A DNA stretch of 64,000 nt from Hofstenia miamia (GCA_004352715.1 SCFE01000007.1:3444711-3508710), one strand, 5' to 3'; positions 25,801-34,652 are shown, counted from the stretch's first letter. Numbers and translations are program-made. The notes: generated by a model not told the origin, from the letters alone.

Positions 25801-26773
25801 ATTTAAGCATTTCATACTGTAAATACGTTTTAAAATTATTAAAAAAATGGAATAACTGTGGATACCCCACAACCAAAAATCAAATTTTTTGTAATTATTT
25901 AGATTATAAGCTTCATAATTATACCTACTTTCTAATAAATGTTTTTTTATTTGCAGTATACTTTTTTAATTAATATAAAAACTATGATGCATATTAACTG
26001 ATTAATAACTGTTATTTTAATCTCAATGTATGTATTAACCTTCTATATAATGTGCTATATCAATGCAAATAGGAAAAAATATAATTCTTGTTAAAACTGA
26101 AAATTTTATACAAAATATAAACTATAATATAATTACAAATATTTTTAGATGGGAATAATTTATTAAAGAATTAGTAATAAAATATACAATATACATACGT
26201 AATATTCTGGCATTTCAACTATTAAGCTAAGTACCCACGTTATCGACATCAGAACTCCAACAGTTTTTCTTGAGAATGCACTGTACGTGAATGGGAAATT
26301 GAGAATAAGAAATCTTTCAAAAGCAAAGAATATCAGAGATAAATTACTAACACTAAAATTATTATATTTAGTAAAATAAATTTTCCAAGCAAATTATTAG
26401 GTAGAGTAAATTTCACAAATATAATTTAACATATATTTTCAAAACTAAATTTATATAAATTTATATATATCAACATAAACCTGTATGTGAAGTGAACAAG
26501 GAAACAAAAGATTGGACAATACTGTATTTTGCCAGCACTGAGAAAGTAAAAGTAGTTCCAGTACACTGCAATGCCAAATCCTGAGCCAACATCTGCGAGG
26601 AGTATGTTGATTATATACGTTACAAAAGGATATATTAGAAATTTTGGGTTAAACAAAACGCAAATTGCAAACATGTTGCTGCAAATACCAAAAACTCCAA
26701 CAGACAAATTTGCTGCGGATATTATTGTCTTAATAAGTTGATTTTGGTCTTCTTCATGAGTAGCGTTTAGCAT
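12730..26773 (-). CDS. Class A (rhodopsin-type) GPCR, copy B, complete four-exon gene
   Basis: The exons on the minus strand are 26773-26481 (293 nt), 26352-26199 (154), 14618-14416 (203) and 12961-12730 (232). All introns are GT-AG with matching phases (2, 0, 2), giving 882 nt, that is 293 aa plus stop, with no internal stop. Features in order: N-terminal NAT sequon; TM1 with N (GICSNM); TM2 with LLAD; a Cys at the top of TM3; an ERF box at the end of TM3; TM4 with W (ITWVLSLI); a Cys in loop 2 (INCKM) able to pair with the TM3 Cys; TM5 with P (WAMPSS); a short basic loop 3; TM6 lacking CWxP but with LCPTP; TM7 with N-C-Y-M-F where NPxxY is usual; helix 8 ending in CCK, a possible palmitoylation site. 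It should be a plasma-membrane heptahelical receptor signalling through G proteins. The ligand cannot be inferred. Introns are 128, 11580 and 1454 nt, the second packed with transposons. Confidence 0.85.
13809..13850. repeat. (TA)n microsatellite in copy B intron 3
   Basis: Pure TA run of about 40 bp within the 1454-nt intron between the TM5 and TM6-7 exons. Confidence 0.9.
14416..14618 (-). CDS. GPCR copy B, exon 3 (extracellular loop 2, TM5, loop 3)
   Basis: The acceptor is GTATTTAG|AAATAC (phase 0) and the donor is GAAGG|GTAAAT (phase 2). It encodes loop 2 with INCKMVSLDG, TM5 (FALIITFVEIVWEWAMPSS, with the helix-kinking Pro) and a short loop 3 (FRRKNNPSSK). The frame is open throughout. 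The paralogous copy C exon at 63712-63898 lacks 16 nt found here (see findings). Confidence 0.85.
14619..16479. other. Start of copy B intron 2 region (3' end), unassigned
   Basis: AT-rich intronic sequence without a recognisable transposon or exon. It lies between receptor exon 3 and the 3' end of the LINE. Confidence 0.5.
16623..19621 (-). pseudogene. LINE ORF2: 2A motif, APE endonuclease, reverse transcriptase
   Basis: The first 35 residues are a hydrophobic leader ending in a 2A motif. The APE/exonuclease III-like endonuclease follows, with INARSLNANRN, FIITEIWL, GDFNINYF and FSDHALCTY. A linker leads into the reverse transcriptase, with FKKGDNLNAKNYRPI, FGFRAGHSTQD, LLDLSKAF, GVPQGTVLGPILF and the YADD catalytic motif at 17463-17474. 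The C-terminal part has KLWNNLDYETR. Lesions are a one-base frameshift at about 18105-18110 just before the reverse transcriptase, and in-frame TAA codons at 17205-17207 and 17112-17114. This protein would nick target DNA and copy its RNA by target-primed reverse transcription. As read here it cannot be made in one piece. Confidence 0.88.
19517..19543 (-). other. 2A-like ribosome-skipping motif (GDIETNPGP)
   Basis: Codons 27-35 of the LINE ORF spell GDIETNPGP, matching the 2A consensus D(V/I)ExNPG followed by P, preceded by the hydrophobic stretch FFLLKLILS. In known 2A peptides the ribosome fails to form the Gly-Pro bond and continues, releasing the upstream peptide. 2A motifs at the N-terminus of APE-type LINE ORFs are established in sea urchin and other invertebrate elements, some with signal-peptide-like behaviour. 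Activity here is inferred from sequence only. Confidence 0.9.
19681..21030. other. Unassigned intronic DNA between LINE and pogo relic
   Basis: No coding motif or transposon end is recognised. The base composition is slightly less AT-rich than the flanks. It remains part of copy B intron 2. Confidence 0.4.
21030..21195. repeat. Cluster of short TTTAGAAGACG-like repeats
   Basis: About ten imperfect copies of a TAGAAGACGT / TTTAGAAATCG word lie in direct order within 165 bp, just upstream of the pogo-type transposase relic. They could be subterminal transposase-binding repeats of that element. Confidence 0.6.
21321..22310 (+). pseudogene. Decayed pogo/Tigger-type (DDE_1) transposase
   Basis: The N-terminal part (21321-21617) has a CENP-B/jerky-like helix-turn-helix with ETLHRHIKAS and GRPTELAQVEEQ. 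Further blocks appear in shifting frames: SYVFNYDEIALSDNP with the first catalytic Asp near 21800-21835, then RGTRRIETVQENSKTNISLM and SADGKLIPPYVVYKS, then GENLAAHFSVEVIE where DNxASH is usual (the second Asp reads Glu), and PLDVAVFGTVKAKWR. This order matches DDE_1 transposases of the pogo group, which cut and paste at TA sites. Several frameshifts make it non-functional. It lies inside intron 2 of receptor copy B on the opposite strand. Confidence 0.82.
22884..23125. repeat. (TA)n microsatellite with a 197-N gap
   Basis: TA runs border both sides of the N block 22910-23106. Isoleucine-tyrosine ORFs across it are artefacts. Confidence 0.95.
23380..25330 (+). pseudogene. Heavily decayed LINE reverse transcriptase (second element)
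   Basis: Plus-strand blocks in changing frames recover a reverse transcriptase. They include EWKTAIVTPILKPDNHNYR, ITVTPIAAR, ITNQFAYRQ, FNTDALSYILENVATSLNS and VAFLDYISAYNRI, where an Asp in the FLDY block takes the place of motif A. Farther on come EGNNLIINEMKSVIIL and a C-terminal block FINGMFKESLNDFY. I could not find an intact YADD. Many stops and frame changes make it a relic much older than the LINE at 16.5-19.7 kb, and in the opposite orientation. It is probably a CR1/Jockey-group element, but clade is not certain. Confidence 0.7.
25331..26198. other. 5' part of copy B intron 2, unassigned
   Basis: AT-rich intronic DNA between the decayed LINE and receptor exon 2. No motif recognised. 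Confidence 0.45.
26199..26352 (-). CDS. GPCR copy B, exon 2 (rest of TM3, ERF box, TM4)
   Basis: The acceptor is AATTTTAG|T and the donor is TATTAC|GTATGT. The first base completes a split Ser codon from exon 1. The exon encodes VSNLSLIFFAFERFLILNF, where ERF is the DRY-box equivalent that contacts G protein. It continues with the loop 2 Pro (FPFTYS) and TM4 with its conserved Trp (SITWVLSLIVEMP). The frame is open. It is too short to appear in ordinary ORF listings and was found by searching for the missing TM3-4 segment. Confidence 0.85.
26481..26773 (-). CDS. GPCR copy B, exon 1 (N-terminus, TM1, TM2, start of TM3)
   Basis: The exon starts at the ATG of MLNATHEEDQ and ends at ACATACAG|GTTTATG. 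It has an NAT sequon, TM1 with GICSNMFAICVLF, TM2 with YIINILLADVG, and a Cys (IQYCPIF) at the start of TM3. No cleavable signal peptide is seen, as is common for class A receptors. The ATG and first codons are duplicated upstream (26817-26928), creating a second start candidate that hits a stop after 24 codons. Confidence 0.85.
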
Positions 26774-26928
26774 TTTTACAAAAAAATTAGATTTGAGAAA
26801 ATATATAAATCATCCAAAATTTGCTGCGGATATTATTGTCTTAATAAATTGATTTTCGTCTTTTTCATGTGTAGCGTTTAGCATTTTACAAAAAAAAATT
26901 AGATTTGAGAAAATATATAAATCATCCA
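26706..26928. repeat. 111-bp tandem duplication across the receptor start codon
   Basis: 26706-26816 recurs at 26817-26928 with a few substitutions and indels. Each copy includes, on the minus strand, about 35 bp of leader, the ATG and about 20 codons. The outer copy reads MLNATHEKDENQ and stops at a TGA after 24 codons, so only the inner copy opens the receptor. Confidence 0.9.
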
Positions 26929-26929
26929 A

Positions 26930-28060
26930 CCAATCAAAATATAGTTCCTTCAATAAAAATTTGCTTCAATCACTTATGAGATTTGGACTGGTAAAAACCA
27001 ATAAACAGTGAAATATGTTTATCAAGTCCTATAATCGCAACTTGTTTCAGTCACTGGATTTTCCATTAATGTATTTTCACAAATTTTGGTTTCCTTAGGA
27101 TGAATGCTGTTGCATGTCGAAAAACCAATTGAATTTAATAAAAAATTGATAATCCCGGAATGACTTAGTGCAGATCTTGTTAGTTTTTTTCACGGTTTAT
27201 GTTTTAATATATAGAGGGGATTCAAATTATTCAGACCATATTATTTAATTTTATTGAGTTTCTGAATATAGAGAGGATTCTTTTGGATTTATCAAAGCAG
27301 AATATTCAAAATATAAGTGTAATTACATACATTGGAAATTTTTTTGGAAATTACAAACTTGTATACCTGTTTCCTTAGCAATTTTTTTGCAACTTTAAAT
27401 ATTATTTATTGTCGAATAAGGGCTTCATTATTTTTACAAATATTAAGATTTAGCCTAAATTTTTTTACTTATTGAAAACAATGGAAAATTGGTAATTTGA
27501 GAATGCTAAAGCGATACCTTGTCAATGAAGAGCGGATCTTCAATTAATAGTTAAGTAAAAATTTAATTGAACAAACAAAAGAGAAAAATCTTAAAAATAC
27601 AAATATTTGTAAATTTAAAATCAAAATGTTACAAACATAATTGGAAAATATCATTGGAAAATATTTCACGAATAGATACTGTTACTTTAGAATTATAAAT
27701 CATATATATCCAAGTTTAATGAAATCGAATTTATTGATGGCATCATGGCCTGATTTAATGTTTACAGGAGGCTTTGATTGCAATTGTTAAGTTAATACTT
27801 GAATAAGGAAGATCGAAGAAGTCTTGGCTTCAAAACTCAGACGAAAACCTCGGAAAGTTAAGTGCAGAATAAGAAATCAGTAAGTGTTCTAAGAATTAAT
27901 ATCCAAAAAAATTGATTAAGCTGATCTTTATAATTTTGGAAAAATTATTATGCTTGTATGTATTGCAATTTCTTACCGGTATGTAGAACCTGATTAACTT
28001 CTAAATTACTTGGATCGAGCGATGGAATAGTGGTTCAGTACACCCCTGTTCACTTGAGGA
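26930..28060. other. 5' flank of receptor copy B, unassigned
   Basis: This must contain the promoter of copy B if the gene is transcribed. No TATA box or other element could be distinguished from the general AT background. Confidence 0.4.
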
Positions 28061-28169
28061 AAAATAATGCTTAATTGTTCTGCTGCATTAGATCATGTTA
28101 TTGAATGCTATACTCATTATAACGTTTGGACTTGCTATGAAATGTATGTATATTATATATATTATGCAT

Positions 28170-28640
28170 TGATATGTAAACTTGGGGGCTTCATTATAAT
28201 GAGACATAATATAGTAAGAGACGTAGAAACTCAATTATTATCCACCGTTTGCAAGGATGTTTCTACAGAGCCTTTATTAATAGAAATTACTGAAAAAGAA
28301 AAAATTGAAATAAATGGAAACATCGAAGATAATGCTCGAATTGACATATTGTGTACAAAAGTCAATGCATGATGTACGGTTTGCGCATCCCAATGCAACA
28401 TCAAATCAAAGCAAAAAATTTGTTCAAATTGTATCTGAACTTGAAGATTCCAAGAATAGAGCATAGAGAGATCGTGTGCAGAACTTTGAGTATGTTTGAT
28501 TAACCCCAACATATTTGCAACTAATGGTGCTATGGGTGAAGATCATGCATTACTTTCAATAAAATTAACGGTAGTTATGCAGATGTTATTAGTTACCTAC
28601 AGAAAAGGCTTTTTTTCAATTTTAGGAATAGTATTCATTG
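28170..28640 (+). pseudogene. Degraded copy of a repeated, transposon-associated ORF C-terminus
   Basis: Readable blocks are GGFIIMRHNIVRDVETQLL, LSTVCKDVSTEPLL, IEDNARID, then in other frames DVRFAHPNATSNQ, RDRVQNFEYV and NIFATNGAMGEDHALL. This block order matches a protein segment that I recall as highly repeated in cnidarian and other invertebrate genomes. There it is found downstream of reverse-transcriptase-like domains (RHNxxRD, DGARLD, FDVRVFHP, GGMGxEA). At least two frame changes and one stop are present. Function of the domain is not known to me. The match is from memory of family motifs and was not searched. Confidence 0.5.
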
Positions 28641-29254
28641 CTCTAAATGGCAAAAGATAGAAAATTTATCAAAACCTTACTCTTTTAAATGAATTTGATG
28701 TCAATTGGATTTAAGTTTTTATTATCAAGTAATGGCTAGCATATATGAAAGATCAACTGTTATATGAAATATTTCAGTATTTGTAATGAAGATTTTGTAA
28801 ATTACATAAACATTTTGTTGTAATTTATTATCAGAAATTACTGTAGTGTTAATTTTATATATATATATATATATATAAGAACTTAACAAGAGCAATAGAA
28901 ATAGTTACCATTCTTACAACAAATTGATATCGAAGATAAACTTTTAAAGAAATAAATTTTATAAAATATTTAATCAAGAAAAGCAAGGAAAAAATCATTA
29001 CCAGAAAACATCTATTGGAAGTTGCTTTGCATTGAAAGAAATTGTATGTATCTCAAGATGAAATTATAACATCTAAGCGCAAAATTGAAAGCATTTAATT
29101 CTAATATATGTGGTTAAAATTGTATTTTACTTTGAAATATATATATATATTCTTTCTTTGCTAAATTTTATGCTACTTAACAGATATTCAAAATGTTTTA
29201 GAAAGTGGTATTAAATATATGCATTAGGAGATCAAAAAAAATATATATATACAC
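28641..29254. other. AT-rich spacer with (TA)n tracts
   Basis: (TA)n tracts lie at about 28856-28877 and 29139-29150. No gene seen. Confidence 0.5.
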
Positions 29255-29480
29255 CAGAGATGGAAATGGGTCCGTGACATTTGGGTTGGGATGGCATGGT
29301 TGATTCAACAAATTTCGCTGGAAAATTGAGCTGTGTTAGGTTGTGTATATAATTTGTGTTTGTGGTTTGGGCTGGGTCAAATATTGGGTAGAAGGTTTTG
29401 ACATTTTTGTAAAAATTTTTCTTCTTACCTTCATTTTTACAGCCACCTTGTACTATGAAAAATAGTATGTATTATATTTA
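29255..29480. mobile_element. hAT-like MITE end with G-rich low-complexity body
   Basis: The segment begins CAGAGATGGAAATGGG, as at 6715 and 30431, and continues into degenerate GGGTTGGG-type repeats. The right end was not resolved. Confidence 0.4.
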
Positions 29481-29623
29481 TTATTGACGTCTTCTGATTC
29501 TACTTGAGGGCTGCCAATGGGCCAAGATTTTTCGACCTAATACAAAACTTAAGCAATACATTTTTCACTCAACCAAGGTGTATTGAGTTCTCAACCCAAA
29601 TATGACATAAATACAACTAAAAT

Positions 29624-30170
29624 ACAGGGTGAGTATAAAGTTCCTTTCTAGTAAAGGTTTTTATTTCAAAGCAAACTGTTTATTCTTGCTCATGAATGTG
29701 AACGAAAATGAAACAAGACAAATTTTATAGCACAAAAAACATACAAAAACCAAAAACAAAAGAAGAAATCAAGCGGGCTTCAGAACTGTCAAACAATTGG
29801 AGCATTGCATCTAATCCATCTATCTTCTGATTTTATATTCAGATAGGCAAGAACTTGCAATCTCCAGTGGGAATAGAAAGTTCTGTTAGAAAACAGTTCT
29901 TCTAAAGCGTCTAAGACTACCAATTTCTGGAACAACATAGTTTTGAAGTTTGTAATGATAGGACACAGCTGTGATGGTTGGTTCCTCAAAGTAATAAGGC
30001 CCAATTACACGATAACTGTAGACTGCACACCAAACGTTTACACAACGCTTTTCATTGGGACTTCTTCTATGACATTTGGTTTTTCACAACCCCAAACATC
30101 AGCATTGTGTGAGTTCATTTTAACGGAGAGAGTGAATTTAGTCTCATCTGAGAAACACGTGCCTTAGCTT
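29624..30170 (-). pseudogene. Mariner-type transposase fragment, 5' truncated
   Basis: Minus-strand reading from about 30168 gives FSDETKFTLSVKMNSHNADV with the first catalytic Asp, then WGCEKPNVIEEVP, a frame change, VNVWCAVYSYRVIGPYYFEE, another change, and NYVVPEIGSLRRFRRTVF. This is the order seen in mariner-like elements (SDEKxF, xVWxAIxxxGxIGPYFFE). The N-terminal DNA-binding part and the later DDE residues are missing. A candidate terminus, CAGGGTGAGTATAAAGTTCC, begins near 29624 at the 3' side. Relic only. Confidence 0.72.
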
Positions 30171-30430
30171 CATGAAAATTATTCAGAAATACGTTCGAAA
30201 ATAAACATCTATAAAATGTACTAAATAGTAAAAATTGATAAATAGTTCTAAAAATTGCCTCATACAATTATTGGGAATTATTTTTATAAATACTATGGGG
30301 TTAAAAAATACGGATAATTATAAATATACAAAGGGCGGTAAATTGATGAACCTGAATGATCGACAATTAAAGGATCCACAACACATTAAAATCTAATAGA
30401 AAATGTCTCTTGGCAAGCCTGCATGCATAC

Positions 30431-30816
30431 CAGAGTTGGAATCGGTTTGGGAGAACCGACGTTCGGTTCGGTTTCGGGTACAAAATCCTAGAAAAGTCGG
30501 GTAAGCCAACATGTTCTTGGAAAACGCCAGCTACTTCAATGTGCCCTAAGAAGGCCTTCATTCAATAATTATTCATCAGATTTCATTTCATGTAAGGAAA
30601 CAACCGAAGAGTGGGATTTAATATTATAAGCAGTGCATTAAAAGTCTAAAAGGAGGACAATACATTATTATTCGTTTGTAATATTGAAGGTCACTTTGCC
30701 GTCCAGCATTTCGGGTAGGATTCGGAAAAGATTCTGTGCATTTTGGGAAATTTAGAGTAAGTTTTTAAAAAATCGGTTCGGTTTCGGTTGCAAATTTCTT
30801 ACCCGATTCAACTGTA
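30431..30816. mobile_element. hAT-like MITE with 8-bp target duplication
   Basis: The left end is CAGAGTTGGAATCGG. The right end, read inverted, is CAGTTGAATCGGG after a two-base offset. The 8-mers outside are ATGCATAC (30423-30430) and ATGCATAG (30817-30824), one mismatch apart, fitting the 8-bp duplication made by hAT transposases. The interior has CGGTTCGGTTTCGG low-complexity blocks near both ends and no coding capacity. Confidence 0.72.
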
Positions 30817-31171
30817 ATGCATAGCGTCTGTAAATAACCCAAGTCCCAAGAAATCTTACTAATTGCCCAAGGCATTTTTTTACAGCACTAGAATCTTAAG
30901 AAGAGCTTGTTTATCGTCCCAGGTCTTTTAAAAGTACTATTCTTATTAATTCTTTGCCGACTATAAATAATCACTGCTATTCTTATAAAGAACAGACTGT
31001 CCATACTATGAAAAGTATGAAAACATTTACATAATATTCATACAAAGATCATATGGTACTCTTTTTAAGAATAGTCTGTATATCTGCATGTAAGAATTTA
31101 AATATAGTAAACGTATTAAAAACAGTATAATACACACTGGACAGGGAAATCTTGATAATATCATCTCAATA

Positions 31172-31414
31172 CAGGGGCGTACGCAGGATTTTCAGTCGAG
31201 GGGGGAATTGTAGTCATGATCAAGTGAGTGACCAAATATGGGGTGAAGGGCAATGAAATTCTTGAATATAGACTCCAGAAATGTATTTAAAGACCTTAGT
31301 TCTTAATTTTTTTTAGAATTTGCCGAAAATTGGTTGAATTTATCAAGAAAAATCAATTTTGAATGTCTGACAGGGGTATTCCAACATGTCCCTCCTTGTG
31401 TATGCACTGCCTTG
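31172..31414. mobile_element. CAGGGGCGTACGCAGG-type MITE
   Basis: The left terminus CAGGGGCGTACGCAGGAT has a decayed inverted partner (read inverted, CAAGGCAGTGCATACACAAGGA) near 31390-31414. A G-run follows the left terminus. This terminal consensus is common for non-autonomous elements in marine invertebrates. Target duplications are no longer recognisable. Confidence 0.6.
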
Positions 31415-32351
31415 CTACACTTTTATCTTTTTAGTTTCCAGAAATTCAACATATAATCTTAATATGATATATTCAAAATCTCTAAAAAGTGGACAGATAA
31501 ATGGTGAAATCAACACAAATTTATCATGGGTCAACACATGTTCATGATTTTCCTTAACCCTATTCATTGAAGTCACAAAATAATTTTACAGCTTAATTAT
31601 TTTGGAACCTTAAAACTTATATTGCTGACAAGTTTTCCATAGTGCATGTGATGTGACTGCATATTTAATTTGAACATAGTATATTTTTGGCAGACACACA
31701 TGTCTCTCTGCATGAATATAGATGTATGTGTACATTATTATCATGTGACTTGATTAATTAATTTCGCGCAATATGCCAATATATATAATCTCCTCAAATC
31801 ATGTTAAAGTTTAATCAATTTCTTCATAAATTATAACAGGTTCCCGCCAAATTTTATTAACAATTACATCATATCATGATGTAGCACGCAAAGTTATTTC
31901 ACGTTATTTGTTATTGCACTGAATGAATTCATGCTATGCTACAAGCAAAGGGGTTACATTTTGTATTATTTGAAAATTGTTATTCTACATTGGCGCTATT
32001 TACCACTTACAAATGAGGACCGTTAAATCTTACCAATTTTGAAGAAGTTATTTTTTTCATACTTTTTATATGAAAATTATGTATTGGATTTAGCATTTTA
32101 GCATTTAGAATTTCACATTTTAAGCGTTTTTAGTTGAAAGAATTATATTGAAAGTATTATTTTTATCGAGATATATGATATTGGGTACTACTAAAGTGCA
32201 TTGCGGTACCTGAAGTACTAGCAATGAATAATTATTTTTAATGAAAATCGGATTTTTGGAAATATTTAATAATTTATGAAAATTTTGACATTCATGCACT
32301 GCATATGGTATGAGCGGGTATTACCCGCTATTTAAAAAAATACGATGTATA
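31415..32351. other. Spacer without recognised gene
   Basis: It contains a small perfect inverted repeat, GCGGGTATTACCCGC, at about 32314-32328. Otherwise AT-rich. Confidence 0.45.
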
Positions 32352-32807
32352 CCTTAGTAAATAAATTTGGAAAATTTGGCAAAAAATTGCCAAATTTTTG
32401 CCAAATATTTGGAAAGGATTTGCAAATTGATTCCAAATATTTGGCAAATATTTGCCAAATATTTGGCAAATTTTCCAAATAATTTGCAAACTTTCCAAGA
32501 ATTTGCCAAATATTTGGCAAACTTTCCAAATTTTGGGCTAAGTGAATTTTTTAGAGTACATTAAATATATTAAACAATTACACTCATACATTTATGCAAA
32601 GCATTAAAATTTCATCAGTTATTTATTTATAACAGCAGTTGATTAAACTGCCTACACAGTATACATTTAAGTGTATACAGAGATGTAGAGACCCAAGACC
32701 AACAAGTAATGGTCTAAACTACATCAATCAACTGCTAACCAATTGCATTTATGCATTGGCAAATATTTGGCAAATATTTGCAAATTTTCCAAACGTATTT
32801 ACTAGGG
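32352..32807. mobile_element. TA-flanked MITE built from TTTGGCAAATATTTGCC palindromes
   Basis: The left end is CCTTAGTAAATAAATTTGG, and the inverted right end is CCCTAGTAAATACGTTTGG. Both are flanked outside by TA (32350-32351 and 32808-32809), as in Tc1/mariner-type insertions. Inward of each end lies an array of overlapping 14-20 bp palindromes of the form GGCAAATATTTGCC / CCAAATATTTGG, much longer on the left (about 32375-32530) than on the right (about 32757-32795). The middle is unrelated AT-rich DNA with no coding capacity. The 65-aa open frames on both strands through the left array are by-products of the repeat. Confidence 0.85.
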
Positions 32808-33034
32808 TAGAATGATATACACTGTGATTAAGGATTTTGATGCGCAATATGAGTTGTGAAATGTTACTAAGAAAAATTTCATTCTCTTTGAATAATAATC
32901 AAATCTGTCTACTGCCTGAACCTTTACAGCTGTGGACAAGCGCGACATCAATTTTCAAATCAAAATTCTTAGCAGTCATAAGGTTTGAAAACTTGGATAA
33001 TCTTGGAAAGTTCTTGAATAAATCTTGAATCTTG

Positions 33035-33266
33035 GATTTCTTGCAAAGACCTTAAAAGTTTCCTAAGAAACTTGATAAGAAATATATTATTTGATTTCTT
33101 GCAAAGATCTTGAAAATTTTTAAAAAAACTGGATAGGAAATTTATTCTTAGATTTCTTTCAAAGTTCTTGAACATTTCTAAAGGGGTTTAAGAAAAAATA
33201 TTTTCTAGGATTTTTTTTCACAATCTTGTATGTTTTTTAAAAAAATTATTAAAAATAAGAGTTTCT
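33035..33266. repeat. Minisatellite, four units of 58 bp
   Basis: The block GATTTCTTGCAAAG or its variants starts at 33035, 33093, 33151 and 33209, an exact 58-bp spacing. The units diverge progressively, the last being T-rich. Related TTCTTGAA words precede the array from about 32990. Confidence 0.85.
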
Positions 33267-33529
33267 AACACATTATCAAAAATAATGAAATTTTCTACAG
33301 CATCTATAAAATATATGTATTGAACTTACAAGAACTGCTTAATATTTCGTATATAGCACAAGTATTGCAATACTTGTAAGGTCATTAATAGTTTCTTGTA
33401 AGCTTTAAGATTCTTTTAAGCATTACAAAAATTCACGTTGTGCTTATTGAATGGTTTTGTAAGTCATGTAAATTAGACAAAGAATAAATAATATGCTAAT
33501 ATGCTAATAAATATTATAGTTTATTTAAA

Positions 33530-33724
33530 TCAAAATAGTGTTAAGAAAAAGGCAATAAAGAGGGTCATGATCACGACGTCGAGAACCTCCTCCTCTGGAT
33601 CCGGCTCAAATTTATTTAAAATGAAATCAAAAGTGGTATGCATTAGAATTTTTATAGAATCCAATAGCGAACGGTGGAATTGCACACATGTTGTTGAGCT
33701 CAAAATCACTTTGCATGATGTTCT
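33530..33724 (-). other. Possible terminal exon with a GC-rich core (uncertain)
   Basis: An open minus-strand frame follows a TTTTAG at about 33725. It ends with an acidic stretch (EPDPEEEVLD), a hydrophobic helix (VVIMTLFIAFFLTLF) and a TGA at 33530-33532, with AATAAA close behind. The core 33565-33607 is far richer in G and C than its surroundings. A second frame reads an arginine-glycine-rich peptide (GSRGGGSRRRDHD), so the coding frame is not settled. No homologue is recognised. Confidence 0.25.
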
Positions 33725-34579
33725 CTAAAATTCCCTCAATTTCGTAAATTCCAATTGCATTGAAATGTTCGTGTAGATCAAAATTTGGTTTTGCATTATA
33801 GAAAAGTGAATAAAGGCTAGCAATATATAATTTCGAAAATTGATGGTGAATAATGAAAACTTTCAGCAGTTCAGAATTTTTCACTAGTTAATATTCTTGC
33901 AAATACATAAAGCTGGTTGGAATGTGAGGTGGAAAGTTCTAAATTTGTGAAGTGCGAATTTATTTGGAAGATCTAACACTGACCATCAACACTCAAATGT
34001 AAGTTATTTGTGCTTTGTTATGCGTCACATTTATTATTAACTATAATTAACTAATTATTTACTGAACTGAAACTCTACTAAATATTATTATTGAAAACTT
34101 TAGTTGTTAAATAATTTAAAATTTGCCTTTATTAATGCGGCCCAAGCGGCAAAAATTACTTTCTTACCCGTACTCGAAATGTTTTACTCGTAGAAAAATG
34201 TGAATTTTTATTGCTGCTATAAAATAACTGAAGAACTTGCAATAAAATTTCCAACATAAATCAAGTTTATTAGTTGATAATTTTTCCAACATTATATTTA
34301 AATATATTTTTAAAAAAAATCGTATTTTAAGCATAAAGTTTGCGCAATGGAAATAAGCTTACCCGCACATCACTAACTGCCATTCTAAATACAGGTATCA
34401 GGTAGGTATAAATATGCAATTAAATAAGATGGGCAGGTAGCTTTGGCAAAATTAGCTTATCCACTCATCAATAATTTTGAATTATTATTACAATAGTTCT
34501 TAAAAGTGAACCAACAGGGATTCGGGTATGGGTAACTATGAGCCTTTTCCGAGGAGGGGGTTAAGGGTCTCATAAGTAC

Positions 34580-34606
34580 CTTACCCTAATATATATATAT
34601 AAATAA

Positions 34607-34650
<44 letters not shown>
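34580..34650. repeat. (TA)n microsatellite
   Basis: A TA run interrupted once by AAATAAG. Confidence 0.92.

Positions 34651-34652
<2 letters not shown>

Noticed and set aside
32375-32530. Array of nuclear factor I sites
   Set aside because: The TTGGC half-sites are 8 bp apart in the palindromes, whereas the factor needs a 5-bp spacer.
32332-32564. Overlapping 65-aa ORFs on both strands rich in Asn-Ile-Trp-Gln
   Set aside because: They arise from the palindromic TTTGGCAAATATTT array of the MITE, not from protein selection.
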